A DNA stretch of 64,000 nt. It comes from Oscillospiraceae bacterium. GTDB taxonomy: Bacteria > Bacillota > Clostridia > Oscillospirales > Acutalibacteraceae. The notes under the pieces were generated by a model, which saw only the letters and a list, made by a program, of their open reading frames with translations, searched no databases and had not been told where the DNA came from. Positions 49,746 to 57,773 of this stretch are shown in pieces (positions within the stretch are counted from its first letter, which is position 1; every line of letters starts with the position of its first letter). The translations under genes and the position numbers were made by a program. The DNA lies in contig SVQH01000009.1 of the NCBI GenBank assembly GCA_015065425.1, positions 28,641 through 92,640 on the forward strand, read 5' to 3'.

Positions 49746-50516
49746 ATCATAAGATTTTTTCTTAGTTGCTGGAGTCTTATTGATATAATAATTCCAAATG
49801 AAGTTACAATTATTGAAAGAGGCACTTTTTGTGAGTGTACCAGTCTCACCAATATTACAATACCTAACCCTGTTACAAGTATCGGTCCATCTGCATTCAG
49901 TGTGTGTGATAGTCTTACAGCAATTAAAATTCCTGTTTTTGTCACAAGTATCGATAATTATGCATTTAATGGTTCCCGTAGTCTTACCGATGTGTATTAT
50001 TCCGGCACCGAAGAACAGTGGAATGAAATCACCATAGGAGAATATAATGACGAACTTCTCGGTGCGACTATCCATTTTTCAGAGCCTGAACAGCCTGATG
50101 TTTCTTTTGAAGATTCAGAGTATGCTAAGGTTTCAGGAAGTGATGTGCTTGTGAATGCGGGACTTGGTACGGTGGAGCTTCTCTCTCAGGCAGGTGAGGG
50201 AGCTAAGATACTGGACAAGGACGGACATGAACTTCCTGTCGACAAACTTCCCTGTACGGGAATGACTCTTAAACTTTCTGACGGTACAAAATATATCATT
50301 GTTGTCTTAGGTGATGCTGACTGTGACGGTAATTTATCTTCTTCCGATGCAAGACTTGCCCTTCGTGCTTCTGTGGGACTTGAAAAATATGAAGAAACAT
50401 CCCCTGAGTTCAAGGCAGCCAATGTGGAGAGGGGAGACGGTCTTTCTTCCGCAGATGCCCGACTCATTCTCAGAGCTTCGGTAGGTCTTGAAGACACAAA
50501 AGCATGGCTCAGATAA
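49746..50516 (+). pseudogene. 5'-truncated leucine-rich-repeat protein gene with C-terminal dockerin
   Basis: The frame opens at 49746, just after a TAA, and gives SCWSLIDIIIPNEVTIIERG, then CTSLTNITIPNPVTSIG and DSLTAIKIPVFVTSIDNYAF. These are BspA-type repeats. A YYSGTEEQWNEI segment, a beta-rich region and a dockerin follow (GDADCDGNLSSSDARLALRA; GDGLSSADARLILRASVGL). No signal peptide, ATG or ribosome site precedes the repeats, and homology starts abruptly at about 49764. A GTG at 49902 would start in mid-repeat. A secreted LRR/dockerin protein should have a signal sequence, so the gene has lost its front. The dockerin loops themselves look intact. Confidence 0.75.
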
Positions 50517-50531
50517 AATAATTAATCAGTT

Positions 50532-50568
50532 TAAGGAAGAAGATAAAAACTGTTTCCTTGAATTTTTT
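50532..50568 (+). terminator. Weak terminator after the LRR/dockerin remnant
   Basis: AAGGAA and TTCCTT can pair across a 15-base loop and are followed by GAATTTTTTG. Confidence 0.4.
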
Positions 50569-50571
50569 GTA

Positions 50572-50599
50572 TTGACAAAAATAAAAACAGGGGTATAAT
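50572..50599 (+). promoter_or_regulatory. Promoter of the metal efflux operon
   Basis: TTGACA (50572-50577) and TATAAT (50594-50599) have a 16-base spacer. The ArsR-type operator begins five bases after the -10 box. Confidence 0.8.
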
Positions 50600-50604
50600 A
50601 AACT

Positions 50605-50642
50605 TAGACATTTGAATAAGTGTTCAAGTGTTCAAATGTCTA
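50605..50642. promoter_or_regulatory. ArsR/SmtB-type operator
   Basis: TAGACATTTGAA (50605-50616) and TTCAAATGTCTA (50631-50642) form a perfect 12-bp inverted repeat. An inner TTGAA-TAAGTG-TTCAA repeats the half-site core. This resembles the ATTTGAA-TTCAAAT operators of SmtB/CadC repressors and covers the transcription start region. Confidence 0.8.
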
Positions 50643-50663
50643 AATTTATTGCAGGAGGTAAGC

Positions 50664-51032
50664 ATGGAAAAGAATTTAAATTCCGATGTGCCCGTCTGTG
50701 AGAGTCATCACCTTCACTCTGAACAGGTGGAGGAAGCCGTAAAATGTATGCCCGATGAAGAAAAACTTCTCTCTCTCGGTGAGTTTTACAAGGTTTTCGG
50801 TGAGGTGTCAAGGCTTAAGATACTTTATCTTTTATTTGACAGGGAGCTGTGTGTGTGTGACATTGCAGAAAGTCTTTCATCCACCGTATCGGCGGTGTCT
50901 CACCAGCTTAAGATACTTAAAAATGCCCGTCTTGTAAAATTCAGAAAAGACGGAAAAAACTGTTATTATTCTCTGGCTGATACCCATATAAGCGGTATAC
51001 TGTATCAGGGAATGGAGCACATAAACGAATAG
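50664..51032 (+). CDS. ArsR/SmtB-family metal-sensing repressor (CadC-like)
   Basis: This 122-residue winged-helix protein has FYKVFGEVSRLKILYLLFDR, then ELCVCDIAESL with Cys63 and Cys65 in the ELCVC box used by CadC and ArsR to bind Cd, Pb or Zn. The recognition helix lies in SSTVSAVSHQLKILKNARLV. An N-terminal Cys12 with His15, His16 and His18 may complete the soft-metal site. His residues near the end (DTHISGILYQGMEHINE) match the alpha-5 zinc site of SmtB. Metal binding should release it from the operator at 50605-50642. AGGAGG precedes the ATG at 50664. Confidence 0.9.
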   Translation: MEKNLNSDVPVCESHHLHSEQVEEAVKCMPDEEKLLSLGEFYKVFGEVSRLKILYLLFDRELCVCDIAESLSSTVSAVSHQLKILKNARLVKFRKDGKNCYYSLADTHISGILYQGMEHINE

Positions 51033-51042
51033 GAGAAAAATT

Positions 51043-51261
51043 ATGAAAAAGACATTCAGAGTAGAAGATGTGGATTGCCCCAACTGTGCGGCAAAGCTTG
51101 AAAAAGCAATAGCAGATATTGACGGAGTAAAAAGAGCAAGTATAAGCTTTATTGCAGGTAAAATGATAATTGAAGCTGATGAAGCTGATATGAACGGAAT
51201 AATTGCAAAGATTCCCTCAGTTGCAAAGAAAGCCCTTCCCGAATGTACCGTAATTATATAA
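51043..51261 (+). CDS. Free-standing heavy-metal-associated (HMA) domain protein
   Basis: This 72-residue protein is a single ferredoxin-like HMA domain. The metal site is VDCPNCAAKLEKAI (residues 10-23), with Cys12 and Cys15. It binds soft metal ions in the cytoplasm and probably hands them to the following ATPase, which lacks its own N-terminal HMA domain. It lies 10 bases after the repressor gene and 4 bases before the ATPase gene. Confidence 0.92.
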   Translation: MKKTFRVEDVDCPNCAAKLEKAIADIDGVKRASISFIAGKMIIEADEADMNGIIAKIPSVAKKALPECTVII

Positions 51262-51265
51262 AGCT

Positions 51266-53113
51266 ATGAGTAAAAAACAGAAAAAGCTTTTATACAGGAT
51301 AATAATAAGCCTTGTTCTTTTTATAGGAGCGTTTATTCTCGGAAAATGTGCCGACATAAATGGATATATTATGATTGTAATATATCTCGTGCCTTATTTT
51401 ATTGCGGGATATGATGTGCTGACGGGATGTTTTAAGAATATCTTAAAGGGAAATTTCTTTGATGAGCAGTTTCTCATGAGTGTAGCCACTGTGGGTGCAC
51501 TTATAATCGGAGAATATCCCGAAAGTGTATTCGTTATGGTGTTTTATCAGACGGGAGAACTTTTTCAGAGTATTGCTGTGGGAAAAAGCCGTAAGTCCAT
51601 TTCAGCACTTATGGAACTCTGCCCCGATGAAGCGGTGGTTCTGAGAAACGGCGAGGAAGAAACGGTATTCTCTGAGGAAGTGGAAATCGGCGAAACGGTT
51701 ATTGTGCGACCCGGTGAAAAAATCCCCGTAGACGGAAGAATAACCGAGGGGGAGTCCTCACTTGACATGAAAGCACTTACAGGTGAGAGCGTACCCTTCG
51801 ATGTATATAAAGGACTTGAAGTAAAAGCAGGAAGTATAAATCTTACGGGAATAATAAAGGTTGAAGCTTCTAAGGAATTTTCCGATTCGACAGCGGCAAA
51901 AATACTGGAGCTTGTTGAAAATTCCACGCTCAACAAAGCAAAGACAGAAAAATTCCTTACCCGTTTTTCAAGATATTATACCCCTGCAGTGGTTATAGGG
52001 GCTGTGCTTCTTGCCGTCATTCCGTCAATAATTACGGGTGATTGGAAAACTTGGGTATACCGTGCACTTATTTTTCTGGTGGTATCCTGTCCGTGTGCCC
52101 TTGTAATATCCGTTCCCATGTCATTTTTCGGAGGAATCGGAGCTGCTTCAAAAAAAGGCATACTTGTAAAGGGAGCCAATTATCTTGAAGCCCTTGGAAA
52201 GGCAGGAGTATTTGTATTTGATAAAACAGGTACTCTTACCACAGGTGAATTTTCCGTAAGTGAGATATTGCCCGAAAAGGGAGTATCTTCTGACGAGCTT
52301 TTATACCTTGCCGCATCGGCAGAATATTATTCCGTTCATCCCATTGCAAAGGGGATATTAAAAGCGGCGGCTGAAATACGGATACCCGACAGTGTAACGG
52401 AGTTTTCAGGCTTCGGCGTAAAAGCAGAGATTGAAGGAAAAACCGTTCTTGCAGGTAACAGAAGATTTCTTGAAAAAAATAATGTAAGTGTTCCTGGCAA
52501 AATCCCTGACGGTACGGGAGTATATGTAAGTGCCGACGGGAAATATGCAGGTTTTATCAGACTTTCTGATACAGCAAAGGAAAATGCCGCAGAGGCTCTT
52601 CATGAACTTGCAGAACTCGGGGTTAAAAAGAGCATAATGCTTACGGGTGACAATGAATATCAGGCAAGGGATACCGCAGAAAAACTCGGCATTACACAGT
52701 ATGAAGCGGGACTTCTGCCTGACGAAAAGGCTGAATATGTAAAAAAGCTTTGTGCCGGAAAAAATAAAGGTGAGACCGTGGTTTTTGTCGGTGACGGAAT
52801 AAACGATGCTCCTGTTCTTTCACTATCAGATACAGGCATTGCTATGGGCGGTGTGGGAAGCGATGCGGCAATAGAAGCGGCAGATGTGGTAATTATGGAT
52901 GACAACATCGGAAAATGTGCTCTTGCCGTAAAAATAGCAAAGAAAACAAGACGGATAGTCCTTCAGAATGTGATATTTGCCCTCGGCATAAAATTTGCCG
53001 TTCTGATTTTTGCAGGCCTCGGAATGACAAATATGTGGATAGGCGTATTTGCCGACGTAGGCGTTGCCGTCCTTGCAATTCTCAATGCCATGAGAGCCAT
53101 GAGAATAAAATAG
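51266..53113 (+). CDS. P1B-type metal-exporting ATPase (Zn/Cd/Pb type)
   Basis: This 615-residue pump exports soft metal ions using ATP. The membrane metal site is SCPCALVIS (Cys275-Pro-Cys277), and phosphorylation occurs at Asp319 of DKTGTLTTGE. The ATP-binding marker YYSVHPIAKG supplies His-Pro, and VGDGINDAPVLSLSDTGIAM is the hinge. It starts directly with the first membrane helices, with no HMA domain, which is encoded by the preceding small gene. CPC plus the Cys-rich ArsR repressor points to Zn, Cd or Pb rather than Cu, though this is inference. Confidence 0.92.
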   Translation: MSKKQKKLLYRIIISLVLFIGAFILGKCADINGYIMIVIYLVPYFIAGYDVLTGCFKNILKGNFFDEQFLMSVATVGALIIGEYPESVFVMVFYQTGELFQSIAVGKSRKSISALMELCPDEAVVLRNGEEETVFSEEVEIGETVIVRPGEKIPVDGRITEGESSLDMKALTGESVPFDVYKGLEVKAGSINLTGIIKVEASKEFSDSTAAKILELVENSTLNKAKTEKFLTRFSRYYTPAVVIGAVLLAVIPSIITGDWKTWVYRALIFLVVSCPCALVISVPMSFFGGIGAASKKGILVKGANYLEALGKAGVFVFDKTGTLTTGEFSVSEILPEKGVSSDELLYLAASAEYYSVHPIAKGILKAAAEIRIPDSVTEFSGFGVKAEIEGKTVLAGNRRFLEKNNVSVPGKIPDGTGVYVSADGKYAGFIRLSDTAKENAAEALHELAELGVKKSIMLTGDNEYQARDTAEKLGITQYEAGLLPDEKAEYVKKLCAGKNKGETVVFVGDGINDAPVLSLSDTGIAMGGVGSDAAIEAADVVIMDDNIGKCALAVKIAKKTRRIVLQNVIFALGIKFAVLIFAGLGMTNMWIGVFADVGVAVLAILNAMRAMRIK

Positions 53114-53120
53114 CGGAAAA

Positions 53121-53211
53121 ATATAGATCATAATCTATATTACCATTTATAGTGGACGGCGTTGGCGTCGTCCACTATAAATTCGGGGTGTTCGCCACCG
53201 CGAACACCCCG
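53121..53211. repeat. Three consecutive hairpins, including GGGGTGTTCGCCA copy 2
   Basis: ATATAGAT/ATCTATAT (53121-53140), TTATAGTGGACG/CGTCCACTATAA (53147-53180) and CGGGGTGTTCG/CGAACACCCCG (53184-53211) follow each other. All are perfect. The third shares GGGGTGTTCGCCAC-x-GCGA with the hairpin at 49427-49464. They follow the ATPase gene and may end its transcript, though there is no long T-run. Confidence 0.65.
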
Positions 53212-53302
53212 ATAAATTAATATTTACCGTTATGTGCTTAAAAAATTGCATAAAAGCATTGCATTTTTTCAGATTTCTGTTATTCTAAAAAGAGGTGATG
53301 CT

Positions 53303-54367
53303 ATGTATGATGCTGTGAAAAAAAAGCTGAGCTTCAATTCTGACGGGAAATTCAGAATTTTGATGATATCGGATTTTCATGCAGGATCAAGAAGAAAAGG
53401 CTTTGAGGACGGAAATCCTTACAGTCCCAAGGTAAAAGAAGCCATTGAGGCACTTCTTGGAGAGACAAATCCCGATTTTGTAATGGTGGGCGGAGACCAG
53501 TGTATAGGGCATTCTCCCGAATATTTATACAGTTCTTTTACTGATATAATGTCTCCCGTACTTGAAAGAGGGATTCCGTGGGCTCATGTTTACGGAAATC
53601 ACGACCGTGAAATGGCTATGAGTACAAAAGATCAGCAGAAGGTATATGAAAGCATTCCCCACTGTTTTTCTCAATCGGGTCCCGAAGATGTTTTCGGGGT
53701 ATGTAACTATGTCATCCCCGTTTATTCATCCGACGGTGAAAAAATTGCTTATAATCTGTTCGCTCTTGATTCAAACAGGGAGATATCGGATTATACAGAG
53801 CAGTTCGGCATAAAAGAAGAGGACAACAATATTCGTCTGCCCTTCTCTTTCGGGTCCGGAAGTGTTCAGGCAATGCCGTTTTTTCAGCAGGTAATGTGGT
53901 ATTACAATACCTCCCGAGAAATGGAGAAGGAAAGCGGCAAAAAGATACCTGCTCTCATGTTTATGCATAATCCCATAATCGAATTCAATCTTATTTTCCG
54001 CAACCCCGAGGAATGTGATATGTACGGGGAAAAGAGAGAAGCGGTATGCTGTTCGGAACTCAATTCAGGGCTTTTTATGGCTTGTCTTGAAAGAGGAGAC
54101 GTAAAAGGCATATTCTGCGGACATGAACACATGAATGCTTATCACGGAAAATACTGCGGAATAATTTTAGGCTATGACTCCTGTGTCGGCTATGATATGT
54201 CTGCCCATGACGATATACGAGGCGGCAGAGTTATAGATATATATGAAGACGGAGGTCTTGAAACAAAGCATATCAAGCTTATGTCAATTATGGGCGATAA
54301 GGCTCTTCGCCGTCAGGGTGTCTTTGAAGGCGGTCTCAATTATTTTATAAGAAATACACATCTGTAA
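53303..54367 (+). CDS. Calcineurin-like metallophosphoesterase
   Basis: This 354-residue protein has the full set of motifs: FRILMISDFHAGS (D-x-H), FVMVGGDQ, AHVYGNHDRE, LMFMHNPI and GIFCGHEHMNAYHG. The opening KKKLSFNSDGKFRILMISD matches the paralog at 1837 (KKLKFNSDGKFIIMQVSD). No signal peptide or anchor is present. AGAGGTGATG precedes the ATG at 53303; an earlier start is open but lacks a site. It is the first gene of an operon with a secreted protein of unknown function and a GH31 enzyme, which suggests a role in using phosphorylated or sulfated glycans, but that is only context. Confidence 0.88.
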   Translation: MYDAVKKKLSFNSDGKFRILMISDFHAGSRRKGFEDGNPYSPKVKEAIEALLGETNPDFVMVGGDQCIGHSPEYLYSSFTDIMSPVLERGIPWAHVYGNHDREMAMSTKDQQKVYESIPHCFSQSGPEDVFGVCNYVIPVYSSDGEKIAYNLFALDSNREISDYTEQFGIKEEDNNIRLPFSFGSGSVQAMPFFQQVMWYYNTSREMEKESGKKIPALMFMHNPIIEFNLIFRNPEECDMYGEKREAVCCSELNSGLFMACLERGDVKGIFCGHEHMNAYHGKYCGIILGYDSCVGYDMSAHDDIRGGRVIDIYEDGGLETKHIKLMSIMGDKALRRQGVFEGGLNYFIRNTHL

Positions 54368-54379
54368 AGGAGAATCATT

Positions 54380-55774
54380 ATGCAGAAAATTTTTGCTTTC
54401 TTAATCGCACTGTTTACTTTTTTTCCTTCATTTATTTTCAGCTTCTTCCCGGGAAACATCGATACCGCATTTTCGGTTCCTGTTATTGACGAGGGGATAG
54501 CTCTCAACGGCGAAGCTGCAGATTACGAAATTACGGTTACTGACAGTGTCACACAATATTCCTTCGGCGGGGTAAAAACCGGTATATTCAATTATTTCGG
54601 AATAAAATATTCCTCGGACGCGTATATGAAGGGTATTATCACTTATTCGGGGAAAGGTGACGCCGTAAGTGAAGAATTTTTCCTTGAACCGGGTGAAAAT
54701 GCTGAATTCTACAGCCTTATTGACGGTTATCTTGAAAAGGTCAAAATGAATAAGCTGTATTCTCTTTCATTTATGCCCCTTGACAAGACAGAGTGCGAAT
54801 TTGCACTTTCGGGTGTCGCTCTTTTTAACCGTGAGATACTCAGAAATGAGATATATATTGAAAATGATGAGCACAAACTCGGTATTACACTTAACTGGGG
54901 CGGAGCTCTCAGCTATCTTGAAGACAAAAACTCCGATGTCGAGACTGTCATAGTTGACGGTGTGACCAAGGTAGACTCTCATGCTTCTTCAAGATACGGC
55001 GTGAAAGCAAGAAGTAAAAAGGTGAATCTTATCAATGCAAACGATACGGGCAGACTCATTCAGCAGTCTTATTACGGAACAGGTGACTGTGAACAGTATG
55101 AAGGCAGCTATTACGGTGAAACCAAGTGGAACTATAACCCCGTTCAGGGCGGAAATCAGTACAATGAAGCCGCAAAGATAGTGGATGTCAGAATAAATGA
55201 TGACAGTATTTATATAAAATGCCGTCCCCTTGACTGGGCAAAGGAAAAGGAATATATCACTCCTTCATATATGGAAGCCACATATTCACTTTCAAAGGGA
55301 CTTGTAAAAGCAGAATGCCGTTTTGTGGATTTCTCAGGTTATCCCGATACTGTAACGACTCAGGAATGTCCCGCATTTTACTGCGTTGAGCCTCTCAATC
55401 GCTTTGTTTACTATTCGGGCAATGCTCCCTGGACAGGGGACAATACCCTCTCTTACGAAAATGATCTCATATTCTGGCCTGATGCAGGTTATCCCAATTT
55501 CAGTGCAACGGAAAACTGGTCTGCCTTTATTGGTGATTTTGATGACAGCTTCGGTATAGGTCTTTATGTGCCCAATGAAGCCTCCTTCCTTGCAGGTGTA
55601 TTTTCAAGAGGTGACTGCAAAACAGCAGACCCTGCCACGGAAAGTCCCACATCATACATAGCCGCCGTAGAAATATATGAATTCAGAAGCTTCAATCCCA
55701 CTTCCTATGAATTTTACCTTTCAACCGGCACAACAGGCGAAATAAGAAATAGTTTCAGTACATTGGTAAAGTGA
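54380..55774 (+). CDS. Secreted beta-rich protein of unknown function in a GH31 operon
   Basis: This 464-residue protein has a signal peptide (FAFLIALFTFFPSFIFSFFP) and a mature part that looks all-beta. Conspicuous segments are LGITLNWGGALSYLEDKNSD, NANDTGRLIQQSYYGTGDCE, YNPVQGGNQYNEAAKI and EVRSFNP-like (here IYEFRSFNPTSYEFYLSTGT). I recall the GRxIQQSYY and YNPVQGG pattern in secreted proteins of polysaccharide-degrading bacteria but cannot name a family or an activity. The gene ends one base before the GH31 start. AAAGGAG precedes the ATG. Confidence 0.7.
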   Translation: MQKIFAFLIALFTFFPSFIFSFFPGNIDTAFSVPVIDEGIALNGEAADYEITVTDSVTQYSFGGVKTGIFNYFGIKYSSDAYMKGIITYSGKGDAVSEEFFLEPGENAEFYSLIDGYLEKVKMNKLYSLSFMPLDKTECEFALSGVALFNREILRNEIYIENDEHKLGITLNWGGALSYLEDKNSDVETVIVDGVTKVDSHASSRYGVKARSKKVNLINANDTGRLIQQSYYGTGDCEQYEGSYYGETKWNYNPVQGGNQYNEAAKIVDVRINDDSIYIKCRPLDWAKEKEYITPSYMEATYSLSKGLVKAECRFVDFSGYPDTVTTQECPAFYCVEPLNRFVYYSGNAPWTGDNTLSYENDLIFWPDAGYPNFSATENWSAFIGDFDDSFGIGLYVPNEASFLAGVFSRGDCKTADPATESPTSYIAAVEIYEFRSFNPTSYEFYLSTGTTGEIRNSFSTLVK

Positions 55775-55775
55775 T

Positions 55776-57677
55776 ATGAGTGTTTATAAAATAAGATACG
55801 GAATACCTGAGGATGTAACTCCTTTTACATTTTCTCCCGAGCCTCTTTGTAAGATAATTGATGTTACTGCGGGAGATATGCCCGATATTGAATTCAAAAA
55901 ATCACTGTCAGGCTGTGTGATTACGGTAAAAGTTCCCGAGGATACGAATTATTACGGCTTCGGGCTTCAGCAGAAAGGCTTTAATCAGAAGGGAAACCGC
56001 CTTCAGATAAAAACAAATGCAGATACAAGGACAAATAACGGAAATTCCCATGCCCCCGTTCCTTTTTGTATAACCGATAAGGGCTTCGGAATATACGTGG
56101 ACTCTGCAAGATATGTCACATTTTATTGCGGTAAGGAAAAAAAGAGCAAGAAATCCGATACACTTGAAAAGGGAGTTGCACTTTCAGAAAGTGAACTTTA
56201 TTCCGAGAAAAGAACTTCGGGTGAAAAACATCTTGTAATAGAAATTCCCGTTGCAAAGGGTGCCGATATATATTATATAACGGGCGACAGGATACTCGAC
56301 ATTGTGGCTTCATACAATCTTCTTGCAGGCGGCGGATGTATGCCTCCCTTATGGGGACTTGGCGGATTTTACCGTTGCTGCGGCAGATTCAATGAAGAAC
56401 AGGTGCTGTCTCTTGCAAAAAGAATGAGAGAATACGGAATTCCCTGTGATATACTGGGACTTGAACCCGGCTGGCAGACAAAGTCATATTCATGCTCATT
56501 TTTATGGGATGAAAAGGAAAGATTCCCGAATCATAAAAAAACAGTTGAAGCTCTTATAAAAGCTAACTTTCATGTTAATCTGTGGGAGCATTGCTATACG
56601 CACCCCACCTCCCCCATATTTGACGCGCTTTCACCATACAGCGGTGATTGGCTTTTGTGGGAGGGGCTTGTTCCTGATTTTACTATGCCCGAAGCGAGAA
56701 AAATATTCTCGTCACAGCAGAAAAAACTCATTGACGAGGGAATTACAGGGTTTAAGCTGGACGAATGTGACGGAAGCGACTACACAGGCGGATGGTTTTT
56801 CCCCGATTGTACAGAATTCCCCTCAGGCATAGACGGAGAACGCTATCACAACCTTCTCGGCATACTTTATTGTAAAACTATGCTTGAAGCACTTGACGGA
56901 AGGCCCACTTTTTCCGAGGTAAGAGCCCTCAGTGCTTTGTCTGCATCATATCCCTTTGTGCTGTATTCCGATCTTTACGACCAGAAAGATTATCTGAAAG
57001 CTACGGTCAACAGCGGTTTTTCGGGTATTTTATGGTCCCCTGAGGTTCGTCATGCAGAAAATAAAGAGGAGCTTATACGTCGAATGCAGGCGGTGGTATT
57101 CTCAGCTATGGCACTTACAAATGCATGGTACCTTGATGAAATGCCTTGGGAAACTCATGACTGCGTAAAAGAAATAAAAGAGCTGCTTGAACTCAGAATG
57201 AGCCTTATTCCTTATCTTTATTCCGCTTATTACAGATATCATAAGGAGGGTATACCCCCTGTAAGAGCACTGATATGTGATTTTACGGATGAATTCACAA
57301 AAAATTGTGATAACGAGTATATGTTTGGAGACTCACTTCTTGTTGCCCCCATTCTTTATCCTGAAAAAAGCAGAGAAGTAAGTCTTCCCGAAGGCAAGTG
57401 GTACGATTTTTATACAGGCGAAGAAAAAAGCGGAACTTTTATGTATGAAAGCGAAAATATCCCCGTGTTCGTAAAAGACGGCACTCTGTTACCCCTTGCA
57501 AAACCACTGCCGTATATAAAAGAGGACACGGTCTTTGAAATAACGCTGAAGGAATTCGGCAACACCGAAAACTCCTTTTGCATCCTTACAGACCGTACTC
57601 CTGACGGAAATCTTACCCCTTGCATCATAACGAAAAACACCCACGGCGAGGTGGGAGAAAATTATCATATACTGTAA
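55776..57677 (+). CDS. GH31-family alpha-glycosidase
   Basis: This 633-residue enzyme has an N-terminal beta domain (NYYGFGLQQKGFNQKGNRLQ) and a TIM barrel. The nucleophile region GFKLDECDG has Asp329, and the substrate-binding WEHCYTHPTS and YGIPCDILGLEPGWQ-type strands fit GH31. LLVAPILYPEKSREVSLPEG and WYDFYTGE are the usual C-terminal markers. GH31 retains alpha-glucosidase, alpha-xylosidase and sulfoquinovosidase activities, so the substrate is not fixed. No signal peptide, so cytoplasmic. It follows the secreted gene without gap. Confidence 0.87.
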   Translation: MSVYKIRYGIPEDVTPFTFSPEPLCKIIDVTAGDMPDIEFKKSLSGCVITVKVPEDTNYYGFGLQQKGFNQKGNRLQIKTNADTRTNNGNSHAPVPFCITDKGFGIYVDSARYVTFYCGKEKKSKKSDTLEKGVALSESELYSEKRTSGEKHLVIEIPVAKGADIYYITGDRILDIVASYNLLAGGGCMPPLWGLGGFYRCCGRFNEEQVLSLAKRMREYGIPCDILGLEPGWQTKSYSCSFLWDEKERFPNHKKTVEALIKANFHVNLWEHCYTHPTSPIFDALSPYSGDWLLWEGLVPDFTMPEARKIFSSQQKKLIDEGITGFKLDECDGSDYTGGWFFPDCTEFPSGIDGERYHNLLGILYCKTMLEALDGRPTFSEVRALSALSASYPFVLYSDLYDQKDYLKATVNSGFSGILWSPEVRHAENKEELIRRMQAVVFSAMALTNAWYLDEMPWETHDCVKEIKELLELRMSLIPYLYSAYYRYHKEGIPPVRALICDFTDEFTKNCDNEYMFGDSLLVAPILYPEKSREVSLPEGKWYDFYTGEEKSGTFMYESENIPVFVKDGTLLPLAKPLPYIKEDTVFEITLKEFGNTENSFCILTDRTPDGNLTPCIITKNTHGEVGENYHIL

Positions 57678-57715
57678 GCAAAAGCTGCATAGTTTATTTG
57701 TATAATTATAAGTAT

Positions 57716-57766
57716 TCAGGGAACAATCTGACTGCAAAAGTGTCAAATTGTACCCTGAAATTTTTA
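57716..57766. terminator. Terminator between convergent GH31 and GH3 operons
   Basis: TCAGGGAACAAT (57716-57727) and ATTGTACCCTGA (57747-57758) pair with one mismatch and are followed by AATTTTTA. Confidence 0.7.
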
Positions 57767-57773
57767 TTCGTTA

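Noticed and set aside
30144-50516. A full cellulosome cluster
   Set aside because: Dockerins are present, but no multi-cohesin scaffoldin or dockerin-bearing glycoside hydrolase is seen in this window.
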